Shown: positions 45,751 to 55,113 of the stretch, piece by piece
Position numbering within the stretch: position 1 is the stretch's first letter
Layout of the letters: each line of letters begins with the position of its first letter
Source of the DNA: Rhodococcus sp. SGAir0479
Lineage (GTDB): Bacteria > Actinomycetota > Actinomycetes > Mycobacteriales > Mycobacteriaceae
Direction of reading: 5' to 3'
Assembly: GCF_005484805.1 (NCBI RefSeq)
Contig: NZ_CP039432.1
Location: 2,232,001 to 2,296,000 of the forward strand
DNA: 64,000 bases
The notes under the pieces: model-generated
Told to the model about the DNA's origin: nothing
What the model saw: only the letters and a program-made list of their open reading frames with translations
The model's database searches: none
Translations under genes and position numbers: made by a program

Positions 45751-46521
45751 TCAGTCCTTCAGCCGGTTGTAGCGACCGAACAGCGCCCGGTAGATCAGCG
45801 CGCCCACGGCGCCGCCGATGAGCGGGAACACGATGAACAGCCACACCTGGCCCATCGCACCGTCCTGATACGGGGCGACGGCGAAGCTGCGGGCCGGGTT
45901 CACCGACGTGTTGTCGATCGGAATCGCGACGAGGTGGAGCACCGCGAGCGTGAAGCCGATGGAAATGCCCGCGAGCGGAATGTCGGACAGCTGATCCGTC
46001 GACGCGAGCACCACGAACACCAGGATGGCGGTGAGGATGATCTCGACGGTCATGGCCGCACCGATCCCGTAGCCCGGCTCGACCAGCTTGCCCAGCGGCC
46101 CGGTCTCCGCCGACGGGCTGTGCACGCCCCAGCCGTTCGCCGCCAGCCCGTCGGTCTCGCGGTCGTAGCTCGGCAGACTCCGGGCGATCGCGAACACCGC
46201 GAGACCTGCGAGGAGACCGCCGACGACCTGCGCCGCGACGTAGATCAGCGCCCGCACGGCGGACATCTGACCGACGATGAAATGCCCGAGGGTGACGGCC
46301 GGATTGACGTGGCAGCCGGAGATCGGGCCAATCGAGTACACGAGGAACAGGAGCGTCAGACCGAAGGCGAGCGCGATGCCGAGCTGACCCACCTTCCCCC
46401 CGGAGAACACGGCCGTGCCGATCGCCGAGAAGACGAGCACGAAGGTGCCGACTCCCTCGGCGAGGTACTTCGCGAGGTCCGAAATCGGTTCCTTCTCCGC
46501 AATTTCCTGCGCTGTCGACAT
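45751..46521 (-). CDS. aqpZ: Aquaporin Z-like channel
   Basis: A MIP-family water channel of 256 residues with six helices and both NPA motifs (HVNPAVT and SVNPARS). The Arg after the second NPA (NPARS) and the His and small residues nearby suggest the orthodox water-selective aquaporin rather than a glycerol facilitator. ATG 46521 follows GGAGGG with a 7-base gap. The insert SYDRETDGLAANGWG lies in an extracellular loop, as in actinobacterial AqpZ. Confidence 0.94.
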   Translation of the reverse strand: MSTAQEIAEKEPISDLAKYLAEGVGTFVLVFSAIGTAVFSGGKVGQLGIALAFGLTLLFLVYSIGPISGCHVNPAVTLGHFIVGQMSAVRALIYVAAQVVGGLLAGLAVFAIARSLPSYDRETDGLAANGWGVHSPSAETGPLGKLVEPGYGIGAAMTVEIILTAILVFVVLASTDQLSDIPLAGISIGFTLAVLHLVAIPIDNTSVNPARSFAVAPYQDGAMGQVWLFIVFPLIGGAVGALIYRALFGRYNRLKD

Positions 46522-46761
46522 ACACCCGCCCTCCGATCCCACCACTGCCTGAGGTGACGGACCGGACTTTACGAACAAGCTGGTCTGCTTTCGGCCGAAA
46601 CCGGGGACAGTGATTTCGAATCGAGACCCGCCGGATGCGCCGCAATCGCCACGAGCGTGGCCCCGGCGGCGACCGCGAACTCCCGGGCCGTTAGGGTTGC
46701 ACGAGCCCTGGACGGCCTCCGGTTTGAGAACACCACACGGGTACTGGTAGTGTCGTCGGTC

Positions 46762-46777
46762 GGCACACACGTGTGCC
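46762..46777 (+). promoter_or_regulatory. Hairpin in the rpsT 5' region
   Basis: GGCACAC-AC-GTGTGCC is a 7-bp inverted repeat 43 bases before the rpsT start. A -10-like TAGTGT (about 46748-46753) lies just upstream, so the hairpin may lie at the 5' end of the rpsT transcript. The remaining 298-base gap between aqpZ and rpsT shows only short frames without protein character. Confidence 0.35.
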
Positions 46778-46819
46778 CAGAGCTTTCCGACAGAAACCAA
46801 AGACGACAGGATTTTACGC

Positions 46820-47080
46820 GTGGCCAACATCAAGTCCCAGGTGAAGCGGATCCGCACCAACGAGCGCAACCGACTCCGCAACCAGTCGGTCAAGTCCTCG
46901 CTGCGTACGGCGATCCGTTCCTTCCGCGAGGCCGCGGCAGCCGGTGACAAGGACAAGGCCAACGAGCTCCTCGTCGCCACCAGCCGCAAGCTCGACAAGG
47001 CAGCCGGCAAGGGCGTCATTCACGCCAACCAGGCCGCCAACAAGAAGTCGGCGCTCGCGAAGGTCGCCAACTCCATCTGA
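46820..47080 (+). CDS. rpsT: 30S ribosomal protein S20
   Basis: An 86-residue basic helical protein binding 16S rRNA early in 30S assembly. It opens with the S20 motif [25 protein letters not shown] and ends [18 protein letters not shown] start with AGGA upstream. Divergent from aqpZ and convergent with holA; a strong terminator follows. Confidence 0.98.
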   Translation: MANIKSQVKRIRTNERNRLRNQSVKSSLRTAIRSFREAAAAGDKDKANELLVATSRKLDKAAGKGVIHANQAANKKSALAKVANSI

Positions 47081-47089
47081 CAAACTTCC

Positions 47090-47134
47090 GACGGTTACAC
47101 CGTCGCAAGTTTCTGACGGTTACACCGTCGCAAG
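47090..47134 (+). repeat. Tandem 20-bp repeat with internal hairpins after rpsT
   Basis: The unit GACGGTTACACCGTCGCAAG occurs at 47090-47109 and 47115-47134, identical in both copies, spaced 25 bases start to start. Each unit contains the palindrome GACGGT-tac-ACCGTC. They lie between the rpsT stop and its terminator, so the mRNA would carry two small identical hairpins. Confidence 0.85.
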
Positions 47135-47145
47135 CTCTGTAGAAG

Positions 47146-47173
47146 TAGCCCCCGATCACCTGATCGGGGGCTA
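47146..47173. terminator. Strong intrinsic terminator between rpsT and holA
   Basis: A perfect 13-bp stem (47146-47158 with 47161-47173; core AGCCCCCGATCA/TGATCGGGGGCT) is followed by TTTCTT on the plus strand. On the minus strand CTTCTAC follows. It serves rpsT and may act for the converging holA transcript too. Confidence 0.9.
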
Positions 47174-47255
47174 TTTCTTGCTGTGCGCCTTTCGCCTTCG
47201 GGCGCTGGAGTCGCGCGAGCGCAGCCACCACCGCTGCCCTTCTGGGTATGCCCCC

Positions 47256-48233
47256 TCAGCGGCCGCCGTGCAGACCCGCGACGCGCTGCACTGCCCACTC
47301 GACCGCGTAGTCGGCGTCGGCGGCCTGTCCCTTCACGTCCGCATTGAGCTTCGCGACCACCTGGAGCGCCTCGCCGATGGACGCGGGGTCCCAGCCCCGC
47401 GCCTGTCCCTGCGCCTTCTTGATCTTCCAGGGCGGCATGCCCAGCTCGGACGCCATCCGGAACGGGTCGCCCCGGCCGGCCGATCCGACCCGCGCGATGG
47501 TGTGCACCGCGTCGGCGAGGGCATCGGCGAGCAACACGTGCGCGACTCCGCGGTGCATGGCCCACCGCAACGCCTCCATCGCGCCACGCCGGTCCCCCGT
47601 GACCGCCTTCTCGGCGACGTCGAAGCCCGACACCTCGGCCTTGCCCGAGTAGTACCGCTGCACGGCCCCCGCGTCGATCTTGCCGCCGGTGTCCGCGACC
47701 AGCTGCGAACACGCCGCCGCCAGCTCCCGCAGGTCGGACCCCACCGCCTCGACGACGAGCTCGATGACGTCGGGCGCGACTCGTACGCCGGCCGTGCGGA
47801 ATTCGCCGCGCACGAAGTCGACGCGTTCGTTGGACTTCAGCTTGGCGCACTGGTGCACCGTGGCACCGGTCTTCTGCAGCACGCCCGCCATCGCTTTGGC
47901 ACGGCCGGCGCCCGAATGCAACACCACCAGCACCACGCCCTCGGGCAGGTCCGCGGCGGCATCCTGGACCAGCGCGACGGCGTCCTTACCGGCCTCCGCG
48001 GCCGCCTCGAGCACGATCACCCGATCCTCCGCGAACAGCGACGGGCTCAGCAGCTCCGCCAGTTCGGGGGCGCTGGCGTCGCCCGCCCGCAACCGCGAGA
48101 CGGGAATGTCGGCGCCGGAGGGACCGGCCGCCTTGCGCACCGCGCCGATCACCGATGCCACGGCCCGTTCGACCAGAAACTCCTCGTCACCAAGGACCAG
48201 ATGGAGCGGATCGGGGCGCGTAGAGGAGCTCAC
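47256..48233 (-). CDS. holA: DNA polymerase III delta subunit
   Basis: Clamp-loader delta subunit, opening the sliding clamp ring. The 325-residue protein starts [16 protein letters not shown] and ends in the delta C-terminal domain ([22 protein letters not shown]). The GTG at 48233 overlaps the comEC stop (GTGA). The comEA-comEC-holA order is common in actinobacteria. Confidence 0.94.
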   Translation of the reverse strand: MSSSTRPDPLHLVLGDEEFLVERAVASVIGAVRKAAGPSGADIPVSRLRAGDASAPELAELLSPSLFAEDRVIVLEAAAEAGKDAVALVQDAAADLPEGVVLVVLHSGAGRAKAMAGVLQKTGATVHQCAKLKSNERVDFVRGEFRTAGVRVAPDVIELVVEAVGSDLRELAAACSQLVADTGGKIDAGAVQRYYSGKAEVSGFDVAEKAVTGDRRGAMEALRWAMHRGVAHVLLADALADAVHTIARVGSAGRGDPFRMASELGMPPWKIKKAQGQARGWDPASIGEALQVVAKLNADVKGQAADADYAVEWAVQRVAGLHGGR

Positions 48234-50620
48234 CGGACGATGGTGCCATGGGAGCGGCCCACCACCGCAAGTGCCCCGGAGCCGGATCGGACCACCGCGA
48301 CGTCCCCGTCCGTGTCGGTGCGCGCGATCACCGCGCCGCTGCCGCGGATCCGGTCGAGGATGCCGGGGTTGGGGTGCCCGAACGAGTTGTCGGCGCCCAC
48401 GCTGACCACCACCAGCCGTGGCCGTACCGCCGCGAGGAATTCGGCTGCGGTGGTGCGTGATCCGTGGTGCGGCAGTTTGAGCACGTCCGCCTGCAGCGGC
48501 ACACCCGAGCGGATGAGGGCACGCTGGCCCGCCACTTCGGTGTCCCCGGTCAACAGGATGGTGCCGGCAGTGGTGTGCGCCCGGATCACCAGCGAGGAGT
48601 CGTTGGCGGCGTCGTCGGCCTCGTCGGGGCTGCGCGGCGGCGGCACGAGCGGGCCCAGGATCTCGAGCCGGACGTCCCCGAGGACGACGTCCCGCCCCGG
48701 GGACAACCGGACCACCGCCACCCCGGCCCGGCGCGCTGCGGCCGAGACGAACCGGAACCCGCCCGCGGGCAGATCCGCCGGGCCGATCGCGACCGCCCCC
48801 ACCGCCCGGCCGTCGAGCACGCCGTCGATGCCGCCGTAGTGGTCGGCGTGCAGGTGACTGACGATCAGCAGCGCGATCTCGTCGACGCCGAGGCGGCGCA
48901 GGCAACGGTCCATCGGTCCCGGCTCCGGGCCCGCGTCGATCACGACTGCCCGCCCGTCCCCCGTCGACAGCACCAGTCCGTCGCCCTGCCCGACGTCACA
49001 CGCGACCAACGACCAGCCACCTGCGGGCCACCCGGGCGTGTACACCCGGGTCGGCACCCACACCAGCGCCGTCCCCAGCCCCAGCGCCAACAGCATTCGG
49101 CGCGACCAGCGGTACCGCACGGCCCATGCGACGGCCACGACGCCCACCGTGACGACGATCGCGCCCGCCGTCCCGGACGCGACCGTGAAGGTCCCTCCCG
49201 GGACCGCCGCAGCACGGTCGGCGACCTCGAGCAACCACCACAGCGGCGGCCCGGCCACCCGGACGACGAGCGCGGCCGCCGGCAGCCACACGACCGCGAG
49301 AACCGCGACCACGGCGCCGACCACGGTGATGGGCGCCACCGCCGGCGCGACGAGAATGTTCGCCGCGATCGACACGACACTGACCGTGCCGGACATCGCC
49401 GCCACCAACGGTGCGGTCACGACGAACGCGGCGACGGCCACGGCGCACATCTCGGCGAGCCAGCGCGGCCAGCCGCGCTCCCGCAGTCGGTCCACGAGGA
49501 TCGGGGACACCACGACCAACCCGGCGGTCGCGGACACCGACAGCGCGAAGCCGAAATCGACCGCGAGCGCGGGCAACACCGCCAGCAGCACGATCACCGA
49601 GGCCGCGAGTGCCGGGACCGCCTGCTTGCGGCGACCGGTCACCAGGGCGAGCAACGCGACCGCACCCATCGCGGCGGCACGCAGCACGCTCGGGGACGGC
49701 CGCGCGACGACGACGAACGCCGCCAGCGCCACGGCCGCCAGCACCGCACCCGTGCGCGGGCCGAGCCCGACACCCCGCACGACCAGCAGAACCGCCCCCA
49801 GCAGGATCGAGACGTTGGCGCCGGACACTGCGGTCAGGTGAGTGAGTCCGGCGGCCGTGAACGCGTCCTTCGTCTCCGGTGCCAGTGCCGCGGTGTCCCC
49901 GACCACCAGCCCGGGCAACAGCCCCGCCTGGTCGGACGGCAGACCCGCCGCGGCGGCCGCCGCGAGCCGCGCCCGGACCGTGCCTGCCCAACGCTGCACC
50001 GTCGACGGCGGATCGACACGCACCGGGGGTCCCGTCGCCCGCACGGCGGCGACGGTGAGGTCGCTGCGCTCCGGTGGTGCGAGCCGGCCCCGCAGCGTCA
50101 CCGTCTGTCCGGGCAGCAGGCCCGCCCAGGGCTCGCCCTCGGCGAACACCACCACGGACCCGCCCACCCCGACGCCCGTGTCCCGGGCCTCCACGCGCCG
50201 CAGCGACGCCCGCAGCAGGTACTGCTTCTCCCCGCCGAAGCCGCTGTTGCGCAGCAGTTTCGGGTCGTCGTCGAGGGACAGCGTCAGGGTGGCCGCGGCA
50301 CGGGCCGCGGCCAACTCGGCGACGGGATGCGTGTCCGCCGCGTGAGCGCGGACTGCGACGGCCGCACCGAACCCGGCGCCGAGCAACAGCGCGGCGATCG
50401 CCGCGACGGCCGCGCCGACCGGGACCCCGGCGCGATGTCGACGCCAGGCGAGGACCGCGAGAACGGTGGCCGCGCCGACGGACCCGACCACACACCACAC
50501 CGCGGGCCGCCATCCCGCGAGCATCCCGACGAGCGTCATCCCCCAACACGCCGCTGCGGACGGGACGAGACGCAGGTCCGGCGGGCCGTCCCGCTCCGTC
50601 ACCGGGGCCCCCGGGGCCAC
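48230..50620 (-). CDS. comEC: ComEC/Rec2 DNA-uptake channel protein
   Basis: A 796-residue membrane protein with the N-terminal DUF4131/OB-like region (to about 200), the Competence helices ([19 protein letters not shown] onward) and a C-terminal metallo-beta-lactamase domain ([22 protein letters not shown]). All parts of full-length ComEC are present. It would carry single-stranded DNA through the membrane and degrade one strand. GTG start without clear RBS, 16 bases after comEA; an in-frame GTG at 50602 is possible. Confidence 0.94.
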   Translation of the reverse strand: MAPGAPVTERDGPPDLRLVPSAAACWGMTLVGMLAGWRPAVWCVVGSVGAATVLAVLAWRRHRAGVPVGAAVAAIAALLLGAGFGAAVAVRAHAADTHPVAELAAARAAATLTLSLDDDPKLLRNSGFGGEKQYLLRASLRRVEARDTGVGVGGSVVVFAEGEPWAGLLPGQTVTLRGRLAPPERSDLTVAAVRATGPPVRVDPPSTVQRWAGTVRARLAAAAAAGLPSDQAGLLPGLVVGDTAALAPETKDAFTAAGLTHLTAVSGANVSILLGAVLLVVRGVGLGPRTGAVLAAVALAAFVVVARPSPSVLRAAAMGAVALLALVTGRRKQAVPALAASVIVLLAVLPALAVDFGFALSVSATAGLVVVSPILVDRLRERGWPRWLAEMCAVAVAAFVVTAPLVAAMSGTVSVVSIAANILVAPAVAPITVVGAVVAVLAVVWLPAAALVVRVAGPPLWWLLEVADRAAAVPGGTFTVASGTAGAIVVTVGVVAVAWAVRYRWSRRMLLALGLGTALVWVPTRVYTPGWPAGGWSLVACDVGQGDGLVLSTGDGRAVVIDAGPEPGPMDRCLRRLGVDEIALLIVSHLHADHYGGIDGVLDGRAVGAVAIGPADLPAGGFRFVSAAARRAGVAVVRLSPGRDVVLGDVRLEILGPLVPPPRSPDEADDAANDSSLVIRAHTTAGTILLTGDTEVAGQRALIRSGVPLQADVLKLPHHGSRTTAAEFLAAVRPRLVVVSVGADNSFGHPNPGILDRIRGSGAVIARTDTDGDVAVVRSGSGALAVVGRSHGTIVR

Positions 50621-50636
50621 CGGGGCGGCGCGGGTG

Positions 50637-51524
50637 TCACACGGTCACCAGTTCACGCAGCTTCGCCAGCCGGGCCGGGCCGATTCCGTCGACCTCCCCC
50701 AACTGTTCGACGTCGGTGAACTTGCCGTTGGACTGACGCCACGCCACGATCGCGGCGGCGGTGACCGGGCCCACCCCGGGCAACGCGTCCAAGTCGGCCT
50801 CCCCGGCGGCGTTCAGATTCACCTTGCCCGCCTTGCTGTTCGCGTCCGCGGGTACACCTGCACTGCCGACGGCTGCCGCGCCGGACCCGACGCGGGCACT
50901 GCCGACGGTCGTCGGTCCGCCGTCGGGGGCCACGGCCCCGACGAGGATCTGATCGCCGTCGTCGACGCGTTCGGCCATGTTCAGCCCGAGCACGTCCGCG
51001 CCGGGGCGCGGGCCGCCGGCGGCCGCGAGTGCGTCCGCGACCCGCGATCCCGGGGCGAGTCGCACCAGTCCGGCCCGGTCGACCAACCCGACGACGCTGA
51101 CGACGAGTTCCTCGGCGGCAGCCGGCGGGCTCGTCTCGGCAGGCGTCCCCACTGCCCCCTCGGTCCCGGCGTCCGCCTCGTCGGCCGGGCGTACCTCGAC
51201 GGCCGGCAGCGGTGGCACCGCCTGCGCGGTGGGTCGATCGCGCCACACCGTGAGCGCCGCGACGACGACCGCGACCAACCCCACCACCACGAGAACCACG
51301 ACACCGCCGCGGCCCGGACTCCACCGCGCGGCCCGCCACCGGGACGAATCCGGCGCCCAGTCCGACCGATCCGCGTCGTCGTCCTCGCCCAACCAGCCCG
51401 GTGCCCAGTCCGATCCACCGTCCCCGCGGTCATCGGCGGTGTCGGGACGGTCCCTGCCTGCCGTCACCGGGGTCGGCGCCGCGAGCCGACTTCGCGCCCT
51501 CGCTCGATCGTGATCGGTACCCAT
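50637..51524 (-). CDS. comEA: ComEA family helix-hairpin-helix DNA-binding protein
   Basis: A 295-residue DNA receptor. A charged N-terminal cytoplasmic part (about 70 residues) and one membrane helix (VVVLVVVGLVAVVVAALTV) precede an SLBB domain (about 140-205). The C-terminal HhH pair contains KVNLNAAGEADLDALPGVGP. It would bind incoming DNA on the outer face for ComEC. Both genes are conserved even in actinobacteria not known to be competent. Confidence 0.93.
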   Translation of the reverse strand: MGTDHDRARARSRLAAPTPVTAGRDRPDTADDRGDGGSDWAPGWLGEDDDADRSDWAPDSSRWRAARWSPGRGGVVVLVVVGLVAVVVAALTVWRDRPTAQAVPPLPAVEVRPADEADAGTEGAVGTPAETSPPAAAEELVVSVVGLVDRAGLVRLAPGSRVADALAAAGGPRPGADVLGLNMAERVDDGDQILVGAVAPDGGPTTVGSARVGSGAAAVGSAGVPADANSKAGKVNLNAAGEADLDALPGVGPVTAAAIVAWRQSNGKFTDVEQLGEVDGIGPARLAKLRELVTV

Positions 51525-51593
51525 GCCGCCGACCGTAGGGTCCGCATCCGTCGGAGAACGCGCCGTGAGCGGGCGCCGAGGAAAGTCTGTGGA

Positions 51594-52451
51594 TCAGTCG
51601 GGGCCTGTGGACGAATCCTCGACGTCGGCCCCGCCGGGACACACGACGACGCCGACCGCACCGGGCCCGACATGGGTGCCGAGCACGCTCCCGATCTCGG
51701 TGACGACCAGTTCGCTGACCGCCGGGATCCGCTCCTTCAGTTGCGCCGCAACCTCGTCCGCCCGCTCGGGCGCGTGCGAATGGTGCACCGCGACGGCGAC
51801 CGGTCCCGCCCCGGCCTGCTCGACCGCTGCGTCGACCAGCTTGGCGAGCGACTTGGTCGCGGTCCGCGTCTTCTCCCGCAGCACCAGTCTGCCGTCGACG
51901 ACGTGCAGGACCGGCTTCATGGCGAGCGCGGTCCCGAGCAGGGCCGCGGCCGTGCCGATCCGGCCGCCGCGGCGGAGATGGTCGAGCCGGTCGACGACGA
52001 TGAGCGTGCGTCCCCGAGCCGCGACCTCGACCGCCTTCTGGTACACCGCCTCGAGACTGCGCCCGGCGCGGGCGACCCGCGCCGCGGCGAGCGCCGGGAA
52101 GCCGAGACCCATTCCGGCCGAGGCGGAGTCGACCACCCGGACCTGCTCGCCCAATTCCTGCGCGGCCTGACGGCCGGCGTCCCACGTGCCGGACAGTTGC
52201 CGGGAGATGTGCACGGCGAGGACGCCGTCACCACCGCTGTCGGCGAGCGCCGCCGCATAGACGTCGACGAGCTCCCCGCGGGACGCGCCGGACGTCGTCA
52301 CTCCCGACAGCCCGCGCGGCACCTCGTCGACGCCCTCCCGGTAGTCGCGGTCGTCGTGCAGCACGTGCAGCGGCACGACTCGGATGCCCATGCGGTCGAC
52401 CAGTTCCGGCGACAGGCAGGACGAGGAGTCGGTCACGACGACGACAGGCAC
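51594..52451 (-). CDS. DegV family fatty-acid-binding protein
   Basis: A 285-residue DegV-fold protein that binds fatty acids, acting as a fatty-acid kinase partner (FakB-like) in other bacteria. It starts VVVVTDSSSCLSPELV and contains TSGASRGELVD, with conserved S and H residues at the acyl-binding site. It precedes comEA and follows octT, as Rv2417c does. No FakA partner is visible here. Confidence 0.92.
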   Translation of the reverse strand: MPVVVVTDSSSCLSPELVDRMGIRVVPLHVLHDDRDYREGVDEVPRGLSGVTTSGASRGELVDVYAAALADSGGDGVLAVHISRQLSGTWDAGRQAAQELGEQVRVVDSASAGMGLGFPALAAARVARAGRSLEAVYQKAVEVAARGRTLIVVDRLDHLRRGGRIGTAAALLGTALAMKPVLHVVDGRLVLREKTRTATKSLAKLVDAAVEQAGAGPVAVAVHHSHAPERADEVAAQLKERIPAVSELVVTEIGSVLGTHVGPGAVGVVVCPGGADVEDSSTGPD

Positions 52452-52455
52452 AGCT

Positions 52456-53268
52456 CTACCCTATTTCGATCCGCGGTGAGGTCGGCGTGCGCGCGTTCTT
52501 GACCGCGTCGACCATTGCCGCCGCGACCTCCTCGTGCGCCTGCCACCCCCAGTGGATGCCGTCGGGATTCGCATCGTCGGAGAAGACGTTCGCGCGCACC
52601 GCCTCCGCGAGGTCGACCATCGGTACGCCCTTGGCGGCCGACCAGGCGGCCAGCGCCCGCACCGCGGGTGCGCGGCCGGTGTGGACCCGCCCGTAGGCGT
52701 CACACCGGTGCACCGAGGGGTACGTGCCGATGACCGGCAGGTCCGGACGAATGGCTGCGAGCGCGTCGCGGCAGCTCTCGAGGTACTCGACCGACAGTTT
52801 CGGCGGCAGAGCGACCGGGCGGCCCAGCTTCGACAGCCGCGGCTGCAGCCACTGGTAGCCCGTGCGGACCACCCGCCGCAGTGCCGGCGGCCGAATGTAC
52901 CGGAGCTGTTCGCGCAGGGCGGTCGGCAGCGGCGAGGGCAGCGAATCCATGCCGCCGACCGCGAACACGACGGCAGCGGCCCGCGGTACCGCCGCCCACA
53001 CGCGCGGGTCCTGCGTGACCGCCCACCACGCGTCCCGGCTGGTCCAGCCGATGCGCGCGACCAGTTCCACCCGCCACCCGAGTTGGTTCGCGACGAGCGT
53101 CGGCCAGATCCGCGGATGATCGGCCGGCAGGCCTCCCTTGGGCCCGTAGTACGCCAGCGAATCGGCGATCACCAACAGCACGGGCCGGGTGTCGGCCGAG
53201 CCGTCGGAGGACGTCACGACGGCCGAGCCGTCAGAGGACGTCACGACGGCCGAGCCGTCAGAGGACAT
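52456..53268 (-). CDS. octT: Diglucosylglycerate octanoyltransferase (OctT-like), with N-terminal repeats
   Basis: An SGNH/GDSL-fold acyltransferase of 270 residues. The nucleophile block is [10 protein letters not shown] (Ser about 37) and the Asp/His pair lies in [11 protein letters not shown]. In mycobacteria OctT (Rv2418c) adds octanoate to diglucosylglycerate, the precursor of methylglucose lipopolysaccharide; gene order with gpgP, rsfS and nadD supports this. The N-terminus is unusual: a 9-residue unit (SSDGSAVVT) is repeated three times. ATG 53268 overlaps gpgP by 11 bases. GTG codons at the repeat ends (for example 53217) could also start translation. Confidence 0.88.
   Translation of the reverse strand: MSSDGSAVVTSSDGSAVVTSSDGSADTRPVLLVIADSLAYYGPKGGLPADHPRIWPTLVANQLGWRVELVARIGWTSRDAWWAVTQDPRVWAAVPRAAAVVFAVGGMDSLPSPLPTALREQLRYIRPPALRRVVRTGYQWLQPRLSKLGRPVALPPKLSVEYLESCRDALAAIRPDLPVIGTYPSVHRCDAYGRVHTGRAPAVRALAAWSAAKGVPMVDLAEAVRANVFSDDANPDGIHWGWQAHEEVAAAMVDAVKNARTPTSPRIEIG
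53195..53268. repeat. 27-bp tandem repeat in the octT 5' end
   Basis: Units at 53195-53221 and 53222-53248, plus a partial third at 53249-53268, each beginning GCCGAGCCGTC on the plus strand. The first two differ at only one base. Unit length is a multiple of three, so changes in copy number would keep the octT frame. The third unit also spans the gpgP stop. Confidence 0.9.
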
Positions 53269-53923
53269 CACTGGCCACGCTCGCCGACGCGTTCCACACA
53301 TCCAACCGCCATGCCGGTTCCGTTCCCTCCCCGTGTCCGCTGAGCTGTACCCAGCTGGTGTTGCCCAGTCCCCCCAGCACCGGCCACCGATCCGCCGGCA
53401 GGTCCAGTAGTCGCGCGGTGAGGGCGGCGATGAGACCGCCGTGGGCCACCAGCACCACGGGTTGGGGCCCCCATTGGTCGTAGCGTTCGAGCAGCTCCTG
53501 CACCAGGGGCAGGCTGCGCGCGGCGACGTCGACCCGGCTCTCGCCGCCGGGCGGCGCCCATGCGGCGTCGGTGCGCCACCGGACCCGCGCACCGGGCGAC
53601 ACCTCGTCGACGTCGGTGTGGGTGAGGCCCTGCCAGTCCCCGAGGTGCGTCTCGCGCAGGCGGCTGTCGGTCTCGACCGGCAGCCCCACGTGGTCCCCGA
53701 GCGCGAGCGCCGTGTCGTGGGCCCGGCGCAGGTCGGAGGAGACGATCGCGAACGGCCGCTGGTCGGCGAGCGCCTGGGCCGCGGTCTTCGCCTGCGCCCG
53801 GCCCAGGTCGGACAGGTCGGTGTCCAGCTGGCCCTGCATGCGGTTGGTGGCGTTGTACTCGGTCTGCCCGTGTCGCAGCAGGATCAGACGCCTGACCGCG
53901 GCTGCGCCCGCGGCCGCCGTCAC
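53258..53923 (-). CDS. gpgP: Glucosyl-3-phosphoglycerate phosphatase
   Basis: A 221-residue histidine phosphatase with the RHGQTEYN signature (phosphohistidine H18), a second catalytic region [10 protein letters not shown] and [10 protein letters not shown]. It dephosphorylates glucosyl-3-phosphoglycerate to glucosylglycerate in the methylglucose lipopolysaccharide pathway (Rv2419c in M. tuberculosis). GTG 53923 overlaps the rsfS stop by 4 bases. Phosphoglycerate-mutase-like naming would be the general alternative. Confidence 0.92.
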   Translation of the reverse strand: MTAAAGAAAVRRLILLRHGQTEYNATNRMQGQLDTDLSDLGRAQAKTAAQALADQRPFAIVSSDLRRAHDTALALGDHVGLPVETDSRLRETHLGDWQGLTHTDVDEVSPGARVRWRTDAAWAPPGGESRVDVAARSLPLVQELLERYDQWGPQPVVLVAHGGLIAALTARLLDLPADRWPVLGGLGNTSWVQLSGHGEGTEPAWRLDVWNASASVASDVL

Positions 53924-54336
53924 AGCTCCGGCTCCCCCGCCTCGTCCGCCGGACCGTCGATCGGCAGCTGTCGCGGTTCGATTCCCTCGACCGGGACCTC
54001 CGGGCAGTCCTTCCACAGCCGGTCGAGGGCGTAGAAGTTGCGCTCGTCGGTGTGCTGGACGTGGATGACGATGTCGACGTAGTCGAGCAGCGCCCACCGG
54101 CCCTCACGGGTGCCCTCGCGGCGGACGGGCTTGTGCCCGGATTCCCGCAGCCGGTCCTCGATGTTCTCGACGATCGCGTTGACCTGGCGCTCGTTGGGCG
54201 CCGACGCGATGACGAAGCAGTCCGTGATGACGAGCTGCTCCGAGACGTCGAGCACCACCACATCGGAGGCCAACTTCTCGTCGGCCGCCAGGGCGGCGGT
54301 GCGTGCCATGGCGATGGCGTCGTTCGATGCGCTCAC
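53920..54336 (-). CDS. rsfS: Ribosomal silencing factor RsfS
   Basis: A 138-residue RsfS/Iojap protein that binds L14 and blocks subunit joining in starvation. It shows the family block VVLDVSEQLVITDCFVIASAPNERQVNAI and LLDYVDIVIHV. A GTG start directly follows the nadD stop (TGAGTG) and its own stop overlaps gpgP. The C-terminal tail is acidic. Confidence 0.96.
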   Translation of the reverse strand: MSASNDAIAMARTAALAADEKLASDVVVLDVSEQLVITDCFVIASAPNERQVNAIVENIEDRLRESGHKPVRREGTREGRWALLDYVDIVIHVQHTDERNFYALDRLWKDCPEVPVEGIEPRQLPIDGPADEAGEPEL

Positions 54337-55077
54337 TCAGTGTTCTCCCGGTTCTGCTGATGTTGACGATTGTGCTGCTTCGGCGGCGACCTGTCGCGCC
54401 GGGACCGGCTCCGACATGGTCGCCGCGCCGTCGATGCGCTCGGCACCGGCGGGGCGGTACAGATTTCGTTTGCTGATGTACTGGACCACACCGTCCGGAA
54501 CGAGGTACCAGACCGGGCGGTGCTCGGCCGCACGTAACCGGCATTCGGTGGACGAGATGGCCAGGGCGGGGATCTCGATGAGCGTGACGGCGTCGGCCGG
54601 CAGCTGGTCGAGGTAGCCGGCGAGGTGCTCGGTGTGCAACTCGTAGCCCGGACGGGAGACGCCGACGAACTTCGCGAGCGCGAACAGCTCCTCCCAGTCC
54701 TGCCACGACAGGATGCTCTCGAGGGCGTCGGCGCCGGTGATGAAGTACAGGTCGGCGTTGGGGTGCTGGGCGCGCAGGTCCCGCAGCGTGTCGACGGTGT
54801 AGGTGACCTTGTGACGGTCGATGTCGGCGCGGCTGACCGAGAAGCGCGGGTTGGACGCGGTGGCGATCACCGTCATCAGGTAGCGGTCCTCGGCGGGACT
54901 GACCTGCCGGTCGTCCTTCTGCCACGGTTGCCCGGTGGGCACGAAGACGACTTCGTCGAGGTCGAAGCGATCCGCGACCTCACTCGCGGCCACGAGGTGC
55001 CCGTGGTGGATCGGATCGAAGGTGCCGCCCATCACGCCCACACGGCGACGGGGGGTGACGGCTGTCTGCTGGTGCAC
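54337..55077 (-). CDS. nadD: Nicotinate-nucleotide adenylyltransferase
   Basis: Makes nicotinate adenine dinucleotide in NAD synthesis. The 246-residue protein has the nucleotidyl-transferase motif [12 protein letters not shown] near residue 18 and the C-terminal [24 protein letters not shown]. The C-terminal ~30 residues are a disordered Ala/Glu-rich tail. It forms a tight group with rsfS, gpgP and octT. Confidence 0.96.
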   Translation of the reverse strand: MHQQTAVTPRRRVGVMGGTFDPIHHGHLVAASEVADRFDLDEVVFVPTGQPWQKDDRQVSPAEDRYLMTVIATASNPRFSVSRADIDRHKVTYTVDTLRDLRAQHPNADLYFITGADALESILSWQDWEELFALAKFVGVSRPGYELHTEHLAGYLDQLPADAVTLIEIPALAISSTECRLRAAEHRPVWYLVPDGVVQYISKRNLYRPAGAERIDGAATMSEPVPARQVAAEAAQSSTSAEPGEH

Positions 55078-55113
55078 GAGAATCCAGCTTACGGGCTGCC
55101 GCGCGGCGGTCGG

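Noticed and set aside
46657-46947. Short plus-strand ORF in the rpsT upstream region
   Set aside because: Overlaps rpsT out of frame, has no ribosome binding site and covers the likely rpsT promoter.
48464-50719. Plus-strand 751-codon frame over comEC
   Set aside because: Low-complexity Arg/Gly/His composition typical of the antisense of high-GC genes; comEC is complete on the minus strand.
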